Origin: Paraflavitalea soli
GTDB lineage: Bacteria > Bacteroidota > Bacteroidia > Chitinophagales > Chitinophagaceae
Length of the DNA: 64,000 nt
Assembly: GCF_003555545.1 (NCBI RefSeq)
Contig: NZ_CP032157.1
Location: forward strand, 6,080,546 to 6,144,545
Reading direction: 5' to 3'
Shown here: positions 22,131-29,230 of the stretch, in pieces
How the letters are laid out: each line of letters begins with the position of its first letter
How positions within the stretch are numbered: the first letter of the stretch is position 1
Position numbers and translations under genes: made by a program
The notes under the pieces: generated by a model
What the model was told of the DNA's origin: nothing
Database searches by the model: none
The model's input: only the letters and a program-made list of their open reading frames with translations

Positions 22131-22763
22131 ATGCAGAAAGGTTTGCTGATATGCTTGGTAAGCCTGTGGACACACTTGTGTGTAGCCCAGGATACTTCAA
22201 CCGGACCGCCTCCGGTAGAAACAGCAGCAGCTGTTCCAGACTCAGCCATTTACCTTACCGACCTCGTTTCAGCCATCCGGGATAATGCAAAAGTCATTCT
22301 CAACTGGCGGATGTTGAATAATAATACCACTGAATTTATAGCCGTAGAGCGTAGCAGCAATGGCCGCGATTTTGAAACAGTCGCTGTGCTTAAACAATCC
22401 AATACCGGCATCTGGTATGAATGGATCGATGATGCGCCCGCCAAAGGACGTAATTTATACCGCGTACGGTTTGCCGGCAAACAGGGTGCTGTGCAATATT
22501 CAAAAACGATTACTGCTATCATTGCCGGCGATATTTCATTTAGGTTCTATCCCAACCCCGTCGATAGTGTCCTTATCATTCGTTCAGAATCTGCACTCGA
22601 TATCCAGGTAGTTGATGCCAATGGTAAAGTACGCATCACACAAAACAAATTGCAGGGCCTGCAAACCCTCAATGTGGCATCACTCGAAAAGGGAATGTAT
22701 CTCCTCCGTATTAGTAATCTTACTACTGGTATCGTAACCCAGGAACGCCTCCTTAAAAACTAA
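22131..22763 (+). CDS. Secreted protein with type IX (Por) sorting domain
   Basis: This encodes 210 residues. A signal peptide (about 1-19, ending CVAQ) leads to a beta-sandwich region (about 38-125: VILNWRMLNNNTTEFIAVERSSNGRDF) of the fibronectin-like type common in these proteins. The C-terminal 75 residues are a type A sorting domain: FRFYPNPVDSVLII, IQVVDANGK, LNVASLEKGMYLLRI and the end VTQERLLKN. Such proteins cross the outer membrane through the type IX secretion system, which removes the tail and attaches or releases the product. There is no catalytic domain, so its role is unclear; it may be a small adhesin or matrix protein. A weak hairpin follows the stop. Confidence 0.85.
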   Translation: MQKGLLICLVSLWTHLCVAQDTSTGPPPVETAAAVPDSAIYLTDLVSAIRDNAKVILNWRMLNNNTTEFIAVERSSNGRDFETVAVLKQSNTGIWYEWIDDAPAKGRNLYRVRFAGKQGAVQYSKTITAIIAGDISFRFYPNPVDSVLIIRSESALDIQVVDANGKVRITQNKLQGLQTLNVASLEKGMYLLRISNLTTGIVTQERLLKN

Positions 22764-23285
22764 CAACCGGTAGCAAATCGGTTATTCGAACGGGTTTTTA
22801 CGCGTGTATTGTAAAAACTTAGAAAGTGTTATCCCCTAATTCCGGTATAATCGCCCCTTTTGGCATCGATAAACCACCTTTTCGAGAGTATTTTTACTAT
22901 AACCACAAAATGGTATTGCACATGTCAAAATTCACCCTTATTTTTACCTCGGTTTTTCATAGGATATTGGATTTTAAAGCGGGGTTGAATGTCTATTCAG
23001 ACCCCTTTTTTATTTCTGCTACTTGCCGATCCTCTTTTTTAGAGGCCTCGCCTCCCGGTAAACCACTAGTCCGGTTCTCTACACAACCTAAGTTCACACA
23101 ACGATGTAATAACTTCAATGCAGCCTGATCTGCTTTGGAGAAAGGAAGCTCTTGTAGTCTGTCTGACCGCTTCCGGATAATAGCATGGCAGTAGAAAATA
23201 AACGATCAATACCAGGGCTGGTTTTTTGGATGCTGTGTAGCAATAGAGCGTAGAGTGGATAGGAGGTTGCAAACGAAAGTATATA
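22764..23285. other. Gene-free spacer between the sorting-domain gene and recA
   Basis: No convincing protein gene is present; the two short open frames (22826-23128 plus, 23066-23272 minus) lack coding bias, a family or a start signal. The left part ends in a good plus-strand terminator at 22981-23011 although the nearest plus-strand gene stopped 220 bp earlier, so a short non-coding transcript is possible. The right part (23012-23285) shows nothing recognisable. Confidence 0.5.
22981..23011 (+). terminator. Plus-strand terminator hairpin without an adjacent gene
   Basis: GGGGT-TGAAT pairs with ATTCA-GACCCC around GTCT with one bulged base, followed by TTTTTT. The upstream gene ended 218 bp before, so it may close a separate small RNA transcribed from the spacer. 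Confidence 0.65.
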
Positions 23286-23319
23286 CAAAAAGAAAAGGTC
23301 CTGAAGAATCAGGACCTTT
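23286..23319 (-). terminator. recA terminator
   Basis: On the minus strand AAAGGTCCTGA pairs perfectly with TCAGGACCTTT, followed by TCTTTTTG. It starts 41 bp after the recA stop. Confidence 0.85.
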
Positions 23320-23359
23320 CATTTACTAACCCCTTAGTATTCACTTACTATAACATAGT

Positions 23360-24385
23360 TTATGCAGTAGCAGCAGGAGTACCACTGCTTTGCATTTCTT
23401 TTATCTTTTCACGAATCTTCGTTTCAATTTCATTAGCCAGCTCAGGATTGTCCCCTAATAACTTCTTCACCGAATCACGACCTTGTCCCAGCTTATCTCC
23501 ATTATAACTAAACCAGCTACCGCTTTTCTGTACCACACTCAGCTCAACACCCATATCCAGGATCTCACCAACTTTGGAAATACCTTCACCAAACACGATG
23601 TCAAACTCTGCTGCACGGAATGGAGGTGCTACTTTATTCTTTACCACTTTTACTTTTACACGGTTACCAATCGCTTCATCACCATCCTTGATCTGCGCCA
23701 TACGACGGATATCCAAACGTACAGAAGCATAGAACTTCAGGGCATTACCACCAGTAGTAGTTTCGGGGTTACCGAACATTACACCGATCTTTTCACGAAG
23801 CTGGTTGATAAAGATGCAAATGGTATTGGTTTTATTGATGGTGGCAGTCAGCTTACGCAAAGCCTGCGACATCAACCTTGCCTGCAATCCCATTTTGCTA
23901 TCACCCATTTCGCCTTCCAGCTCACCTTTCGGTACCAGGGCGGCTACGGAGTCAATTACTACAACATCGAGGGCGCCTGATAAGATAAGGCGGTCGGCTA
24001 TTTCCAAAGCCTGCTCACCATAGTCCGGCTGGGAGATCAGCAGGTTGTCTACATCTACCCCCAGTTTCTGTGCATAGGCGCTATCGAAAGCATGTTCCGC
24101 ATCGATAATAGCACACATGCCACCCTTTTTCTGTGCCTCTGCAATAACGTGGATAGCTACAGTCGTTTTACCGGAAGACTCAGGTCCATAGATCTCAACG
24201 ATACGGCCTTTGGGAAGACCACCTACGCCCAGGGCTGAATCCAACCCGATTGAGCCGGTTGATATCACTTCCATGGGATCATTTGACTTTTCATTCATCA
24301 TCATCACACTTCCTTTGCCAAAGTCTTTTTCAATCTTGTCGATCGTCAGCTTTAGCGCCTTGAGCTTTTCGTTATTTGCAGACAT
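23360..24385 (-). CDS. recA: Recombinase A
   Basis: This encodes 341 residues, the standard length. RecA coats single-stranded DNA, catalyses strand exchange and triggers self-cleavage of SOS repressors. Walker A is [11 protein letters not shown] near residue 68; other marks are the Glu in IDAEHAFD, Walker [10 protein letters not shown], loop L2 in [22 protein letters not shown] (shown in part as [17 protein letters not shown]) and the core [14 protein letters not shown]. The C-terminus is short and ends SSGTPAATA. An A/T-rich box TAATTTTA lies about 25 bp upstream of the start and may be the -7 element. Downstream there is a strong terminator; the gene is monocistronic. Confidence 0.97.
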   Translation of the reverse strand: MSANNEKLKALKLTIDKIEKDFGKGSVMMMNEKSNDPMEVISTGSIGLDSALGVGGLPKGRIVEIYGPESSGKTTVAIHVIAEAQKKGGMCAIIDAEHAFDSAYAQKLGVDVDNLLISQPDYGEQALEIADRLILSGALDVVVIDSVAALVPKGELEGEMGDSKMGLQARLMSQALRKLTATINKTNTICIFINQLREKIGVMFGNPETTTGGNALKFYASVRLDIRRMAQIKDGDEAIGNRVKVKVVKNKVAPPFRAAEFDIVFGEGISKVGEILDMGVELSVVQKSGSWFSYNGDKLGQGRDSVKKLLGDNPELANEIETKIREKIKEMQSSGTPAATA

Positions 24386-24785
24386 AATGGGTTGTGTTTT
24401 GTTATAGTAAAATTACCGAATGCCAAATGTAGGGGAAATTATCTTATCACCACTAATTTTATTAGCATTTTTGGCTAATTATTTTGGGTGTAGGTAAGTT
24501 TATGGGATAGCCCACCGGCCGGAATGGACCCTAAAGTATTGATATTACGGGGAAATGAAGCTGACTAAACGGAGCCAAAAAGGGACTGGCCGCCTGAAAA
24601 TAAAAACCCCGCTACTAATCTGTTCGTAGCGGGGAACTACAGTAGAAAACTACCATAGGGAAATTTTAGAACTAATTCAGGAAAAGGCGATGGTTTAAAA
24701 CCATATTCAAAGGGACTACAAAAAGGAATACCCTACAATACCACTTTGTGGTAATTATCCCTAAAGGAAATATGAGGGTTTCCTC
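24386..24785. other. 400-bp spacer between recA and the M1 peptidase gene
   Basis: No gene is seen. Besides the recA promoter region (left end) it holds the terminator-like hairpin at 24602-24634 and, closer to the peptidase gene, two small perfect palindromes: ATGGTTTAAAACCAT near 24692 and TACCACTTTGTGGTA near 24739. These may be transcript-end structures or part of a small RNA. Confidence 0.5.
24602..24634 (-). terminator. Minus-strand terminator-like hairpin
   Basis: On the minus strand CCCCGCTAC pairs perfectly with GTAGCGGGG around a 10-base loop, followed by TTTTTATTTT. It lies about 150 bp after the M1 peptidase stop codon, so that gene would have a long 3' untranslated region. Confidence 0.7.
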
Positions 24786-26372
24786 TTACTCATAAATTAC
24801 GCGCTTCAGGTAGAACACTTTTTCACCTACCAGCGGTGTCGTTTTACTGATCACAGCAATTCCCTTTTTGTCAACCATCCTCCGCTTTACACCATCACCG
24901 ATGGTAATATCCAGCGGCAATGCTCCATCATAGTTCAATAATTTGATATGCCAGGTGCTGTCTCCTGTCCGGGCTACCTGTACTTCCAGTTTTTTGATCG
25001 TACGCAAATAAAAGTCAAACAAGGGCTTCAGTTCTGTGTTTGATTCCCGGCTGAAAAATTGCTCCACATCATCCGTCGTCACCAGGTTATCGTAGGTATA
25101 GCGCGCATCCGTAGCAAACTTCTTAAGAGTCGGGAAAAACACCTCATCGCCCAATACATACCGGAGGGTATGCATAAAGAAAGCCCCCTTGCCATAAATG
25201 TCCCCATGGTAGGCATCATCTGAATTGATATTGGTGCCCAGCACCACCGGCTTCTGGTTCTGTGTGCCCCGGGCCGTACCCTGCATCCGCCTGATATAGG
25301 CTTCCTCTCCCTCCGCATCGCGGGTAAACAGTGCGTCGCCAAAACTGCAAATGCCTTCCTGCACCCACATATCGCCCCAGTCTTTGCCCGTTACCTTATT
25401 ACCCCACCATTCATGGCCAAACTCATGGTGCATGAGCCAGTCAAAATCCTGTCCGCCCACCTGACTATATTTGAATTTATTGCCATAAGCGTTCAGCGAC
25501 TGGTGTTCCATGCCCAGGTGCGGCGTTTCCGCTATGCCGATCTTTTCCTTTACCCAGGAATATTCACCAAAATATTTTTCCTGCATCCGGATCGTTCGCT
25601 GAAATACATCCAGGTGGTGCGGGGCTTTGTCTGCATGTTCTTCCAGCACATAAAACTCAATCGGCACCGTATTGTCATTGACAGTAGTATAAGGCCGGCT
25701 TACTACTTTGTATTTTCCTGCATTGAACAGGATACTGTAATTATTAATAGTATAGTTTGTTTTCCAATGGTAGGTAGCAGTGCTTTTTTTAGTGGTCACT
25801 TTTTGTAGCAATCCCGGTCCGGCCACCACCAGCCCTTTGGGAACAGTAATAATAAGGTCCGCCCCTTCATTGGGCTCATCAGAAGGATGGTCTTTACAGG
25901 GAAAAAAGATCTTGGCTCCTTCATTCTGACAACTGATAGCGATCCAGTCATTCCCCGTTGAATCTTTCGTCCACTGAAAACCTCCATCCCAGGGAGGCCT
26001 TACCGCCACACGTGGCTTCCCTGCATATTGGATCTTCACCGTTGCTTTACCGGCGGCGGCAGCTGCCAGCGTGATATAGATCAGATCTTGCTCATGTTTG
26101 AACGGTTGCTCTTTATTGTTCACCCACACCTTACCCACTTTAAAAGTATTTAACAGGTCAAATAATAAAGTCGTTGTTGGCTGTGCCAATACAACGTCTA
26201 TCACAGTATATCCGTCAATGGATTGTTCACGGGGATCAACAGCTAATGCTACCGTATAGTGACGCACATCCATATTGGCTTGTTCCGGTTTCAATACCCC
26301 GCCGGAAAAAATAGCTTGTGAAAAGCCGCTATGTGTGCTAAACAGCAACAAGGCATAAATAAAAAAGCGCAT
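24786..26372 (-). CDS. Exported M1-family zinc metallopeptidase
   Basis: This encodes 528 residues. The signal peptide (about 1-18) is followed by an N-terminal beta-sheet domain and a gluzincin catalytic domain. The zinc site is H-E-F-G-H near residue 318 with the third ligand Glu in WVQEGICSF about 20 residues on. The substrate motif is GMEHQSLNAYG in place of the classical GAMEN, a variant seen in bacterial M1 enzymes. By family it removes N-terminal amino acids from peptides; by its signal peptide it acts in the periplasm or outside. It is shorter than full M1 aminopeptidases and lacks the large C-terminal helical domain. Confidence 0.9.
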   Translation of the reverse strand: MRFFIYALLLFSTHSGFSQAIFSGGVLKPEQANMDVRHYTVALAVDPREQSIDGYTVIDVVLAQPTTTLLFDLLNTFKVGKVWVNNKEQPFKHEQDLIYITLAAAAAGKATVKIQYAGKPRVAVRPPWDGGFQWTKDSTGNDWIAISCQNEGAKIFFPCKDHPSDEPNEGADLIITVPKGLVVAGPGLLQKVTTKKSTATYHWKTNYTINNYSILFNAGKYKVVSRPYTTVNDNTVPIEFYVLEEHADKAPHHLDVFQRTIRMQEKYFGEYSWVKEKIGIAETPHLGMEHQSLNAYGNKFKYSQVGGQDFDWLMHHEFGHEWWGNKVTGKDWGDMWVQEGICSFGDALFTRDAEGEEAYIRRMQGTARGTQNQKPVVLGTNINSDDAYHGDIYGKGAFFMHTLRYVLGDEVFFPTLKKFATDARYTYDNLVTTDDVEQFFSRESNTELKPLFDFYLRTIKKLEVQVARTGDSTWHIKLLNYDGALPLDITIGDGVKRRMVDKKGIAVISKTTPLVGEKVFYLKRVIYE

Positions 26373-26556
26373 AAAAAGGATTTAAGGGAAGGTAATAATT
26401 TTATGACCGCCCGGCGGGTATCGGATAAATTTGATTTAAAGCATATCATTTTTGCTGTTGTATTAGAAAAACGGGCTGAATGATTAAAAAAAACTTAAAA
26501 TCATCTTAAAATGAAATCGCTTATTAATCGTTCATAGGTATTTTATTACGATGCTA

Positions 26557-26564
26557 TACCTTTG
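26557..26564 (+). promoter_or_regulatory. -7 box of the OmpA-family gene
   Basis: TACCTTTG is an exact TAnnTTTG match, 99 bp before the ATG at 26664. This would give the mRNA an untranslated leader of about 90 bases, long compared with other genes here; an A-rich stretch precedes the start codon. The -33 box is weak. Confidence 0.5.
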
Positions 26565-26663
26565 AACCCCTTTTATCAGGCACGTAAGTTGCATATGACA
26601 AGTCATGAAGGATGATTGACATGTGTGAATGATTGCTAATTAATCAATTAAAAACCAATTTAT

Positions 26664-27530
26664 ATGAAGTTCAGACACGTTCTGTTAGTAGCATTAACCC
26701 CTGTAGTGCTGTTTTCCTGCGTCAGCACCAAGAAATTTAAGGCAGAACAAGAGAAATACACCCAATTAAACGACTCTTACGCCAAATTACAAGGCGATCT
26801 GAAAGCGTGTGAAGATCAGAAAGCAGAGGAAGCCCGTAAAAAAGCGGCGCTGCAAGCTGAGATCGACGGTCTCAACAAACAAATTGCTTTCCTGAAAGAA
26901 AACAACACCCAGGCTTTAAAGCAACTCCAGGATCTTTCTGTTATTTCCAGCTCACAGGCTGAAAGTATTAAAAAATCCATGGAGAACATCGGTGCGAAAG
27001 ATTCTTATATCCAGACTTTACAGCAACAAATGGCGCGTAAAGATTCTATGAACATGGCCCTCGTGATGAACCTGAAAGGTGCTATTGGCAACCTGGATGA
27101 CAAAGACATCAACATTAAGGTTGATAAAGGTGTAGTTTATATCGACATTTCTGATAAGCTGTTATTCAAGAGCGGCAAGTTTGATGTAACAGAAGAAGCT
27201 AAGGTTGTATTGGGTAAAGTGGCTACCGTACTGAAAAATCAGCCTGACATCGAGTTCATGGTGGAAGGTCATACCGACAACGTTCCTTACAAAGGAAATC
27301 CGCTGTTGCTCGACAACTGGGACCTGAGTGTTAAGCGTGCTACTTCTGTAGTACGGATCCTCCAAAACCAATATGGTCTGGATCCTGCTAAGATGTCTGC
27401 TGCCGGTCGTGGTGAGTACTCTCCACTGATGCCTAACGATTCTCCTGAAGCCAAAGCGGCCAACCGTCGTACAAGGATCGTTATCCTGCCTCAGCTGGAT
27501 CAGTTCTTCAAATTGCTCGAAAGGAAATAA
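26664..27530 (+). CDS. OmpA-family peptidoglycan-binding lipoprotein
   Basis: This encodes 288 residues. The signal ends in the lipobox LFSC (Cys near residue 19), so the protein is anchored to a membrane by lipid. Residues 25-135 form a long charged coiled coil (YTQLNDSYAKLQGDLKACEDQ onward). The C-terminal OmpA domain (about 150-280) contains LLFKSGKFDV, VEGHTDNVPYKG, NWDLSVKRAT and ANRRTRIVILP; the D and R residues bind diaminopimelate in peptidoglycan. It therefore probably ties the outer membrane to the cell wall. Codon use is less C-rich than in its neighbours, which suggests high expression. A perfect terminator follows. Confidence 0.92.
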   Translation: MKFRHVLLVALTPVVLFSCVSTKKFKAEQEKYTQLNDSYAKLQGDLKACEDQKAEEARKKAALQAEIDGLNKQIAFLKENNTQALKQLQDLSVISSSQAESIKKSMENIGAKDSYIQTLQQQMARKDSMNMALVMNLKGAIGNLDDKDINIKVDKGVVYIDISDKLLFKSGKFDVTEEAKVVLGKVATVLKNQPDIEFMVEGHTDNVPYKGNPLLLDNWDLSVKRATSVVRILQNQYGLDPAKMSAAGRGEYSPLMPNDSPEAKAANRRTRIVILPQLDQFFKLLERK

Positions 27531-27546
27531 GCTTACTATATAAGTG

Positions 27547-27584
27547 AAAAGGGAGAGCGGCATGATGCCGCTCTCCCTTTTTTT
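27547..27584 (+). terminator. Strong terminator of the OmpA-family gene
   Basis: AAAAGGGAGAGCGGCAT pairs perfectly with its complement ATGCCGCTCTCCCTTTT and is followed by more T. The A-run on the other side makes it potentially bidirectional. Confidence 0.9.
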
Positions 27585-27621
27585 ATGATGTATTGCCGAT
27601 GGCGAAGGTGGGTTGTCCTAT

Positions 27622-27682
27622 AACGAAGGTGGGTCGCCTTTCCAAGGCGGCTCACCTTTTCAAGGCGGCTCACCTTCGTTAT
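27622..27682. repeat. Inverted repeat with two 18-bp tandem units
   Basis: AACGAAGGTGGGTCGCC (27622 onward) and GGCGGCTCACCTTCGTT form imperfect inverted arms. Between them lie two near-identical 18-bp units, CCTTTCCAAGGCGGCTCA and CCTTTTCAAGGCGGCTCA. It sits between the converging OmpA and hydrolase genes. Related GGGTGAGC/GCTCACCC sequences occur at 9003-9050 and 48509. Confidence 0.7.
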
Positions 27683-27692
27683 TATTACCTGC

Positions 27693-28388
27693 TTACATCT
27701 TTAGAAACTTTTTTATTAAATGGCTTAGTTGCCTGGTGTCTACCTGTTCCAATGCATGTGCCGTTCCGGGTAGCACACCCAATTGCCCCGCAGGCAATTG
27801 CTTGTACACATTCACCGTTTCATCGAGGGTAACCATCTTATCCCGGTCGCCCAGCAACAACAGGCAGGGCGTTGTTATCTGAGGATAGTCATCCGGCTTT
27901 AAAGGATTGTCTTTTCCCATGGCCAGCAGCATATTCGCTGTTTGCTCCATCACCACTTTCCAATCCTGCGGTGCATGCCGTTTGGCCAATTGTTCTGCAA
28001 ATCCAGGTAGCTTCTGAAGAATAGTTTCAGGATTGAGCATTTGCACCTCTTTCGTGGCGCCTGCCTCATCCCAATGGAATTTGGTAGCAAGCGTGATCGT
28101 CTTTACAAACTTGCCCGGATAATGTCGGTTAATATACATACCTACATAGCCGCCCATGCTATAGCCAAACAAATGCAGTGTTTCCCCGGCAGGTACATAG
28201 GTTTCAATATAGGTCAGTACCTGCTGTGCAAACAGCTCAATAGACCATGGCTGATCAGGCAAAGCCTCCCCGCCATGACCCTTGAAGTTCAGCCGGTGAA
28301 CGTAATAGTCATTGGCAAGACTTTCACCCAATGGCAGCAATTGGTCTTTAGCGCCGATGGCGCCATGTAGTAACAGTAAATGTTGCAT
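27693..28388 (-). CDS. Alpha/beta hydrolase
   Basis: This encodes 231 residues without signal peptide. The fold is marked by LLLHGAIGAKDQL (oxyanion region), the nucleophile elbow GYSMGG near residue 97 (Ser), LLLGDRDKMV (acid Asp) and GTAHALEQVD (His). The closest general type is the MhpC/YcjY-like group of small esterases and C-C hydrolases; the substrate cannot be read from the sequence. It converges on the OmpA-family gene and stands alone; the upstream gene is 73 bp away on the same strand. Confidence 0.85.
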   Translation of the reverse strand: MQHLLLLHGAIGAKDQLLPLGESLANDYYVHRLNFKGHGGEALPDQPWSIELFAQQVLTYIETYVPAGETLHLFGYSMGGYVGMYINRHYPGKFVKTITLATKFHWDEAGATKEVQMLNPETILQKLPGFAEQLAKRHAPQDWKVVMEQTANMLLAMGKDNPLKPDDYPQITTPCLLLLGDRDKMVTLDETVNVYKQLPAGQLGVLPGTAHALEQVDTRQLSHLIKKFLKM

Positions 28389-28461
28389 GCTCTAAAGGTA
28401 CAAAACGCCCGTGGGGAACAATGCGGGGGCAGAAGAATAGAAAAGGGTACGGATCAAACTA

Positions 28462-28905
28462 TTATTTTATCAGATTCAGCGCGCTAAGCCAGCCCGGACG
28501 CTTGGCGGCCCAGCCACTCGTAAATGCTTCAGGCTTTAATCCGCCTTCCAGGTTTTTGAGCAGGCCTGTGGCGTTGGACAAGGTCTTTACCGTGTTGGCT
28601 GTTTTCAGCAGGCCGGCCACATCAAAGCCACTTTTGAACATATCGGGCTTAATAAAACCAGCCAGGGAAGAAATACTCTTACCCAACCCTCCTGCATCAG
28701 TAACCTTGGAGGCTGCGCTTAACCAATCGGTTTTTCCGCCACCCGCCCAGCTTCCCAGGAAAGAAGTAGGCTTCAGAGCACCCGCAAATTGGGTCAGCAG
28801 GCTGCCAATATTGGCTTTGCCCGTCTTGGGCAGCGTCAGCTGCGCTTCTGTGGTCAATGATCCCAGTGAGGTAATGAGCAAAAGAAAGAATAGGCTCTTT
28901 TTCAT
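28462..28905 (-). CDS. Exported protein with a triple KP-x2-F-x-S-G-W motif
   Basis: This encodes 147 residues. A signal peptide (about 1-22, ending TEAQ) is followed by a Gly/Ser/Leu-rich chain. A short motif occurs three times: LKPTSFLGSWAGGGKTDWLSA, quoted as KPTSFLGSW plus WLSA, then IKPDMFKSGFD, then LKPEAFTSGWAAKRPGWLSAL. The spacing (about 45 residues between copies) suggests three repeats of a helical unit. I recognise no named family, but the signal peptide and coding bias make the gene credible. It probably acts in the periplasm or at the cell surface. Confidence 0.68.
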   Translation of the reverse strand: MKKSLFFLLLITSLGSLTTEAQLTLPKTGKANIGSLLTQFAGALKPTSFLGSWAGGGKTDWLSAASKVTDAGGLGKSISSLAGFIKPDMFKSGFDVAGLLKTANTVKTLSNATGLLKNLEGGLKPEAFTSGWAAKRPGWLSALNLIK

Positions 28906-29230
28906 AAAAAATTGTTTTACCCGGACTCCTTTTATGCCGGGGTTGGTGTAACGATAATGAGTGATAAATGGTAATCCATATTAATGGATTGTCACTATCC
29001 AACCTAACTCTGTTTAAGCTTTGGGGTTATTGCGCAGCAAAAGATTCAGTGAAAGAGAGCAACCCTCCTTCCACCAGCCAGTCCAATTGATCGTGGAGCT
29101 ACTATCATGTAAAAAAACGACAGTCGTTTTAGCCCTTTCCTCCACTTACCGCATCCTATCGCATCCTGTAAAGAAGTGCTACGAAGCCATTCGTTTTATC
29201 AGAATATTTGTTTTTCAATAACTGGTAGGT
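28906..29230. other. Spacer before the beta-barrel receptor gene
   Basis: The 325 bp between two divergent genes contain no convincing gene. A 66-codon frame at 29021-29221 lacks a start signal and resembles no protein. The palindrome ACGACAGTCGT at 29116-29126 is the only structure seen. Promoters of both genes must lie here, but no clear TAnnTTTG box was found. Confidence 0.4.

Noticed and set aside
22826-23128. 100-codon open frame in the spacer before recA
   Set aside because: It runs through a terminator hairpin, has no start signal and no coding bias.
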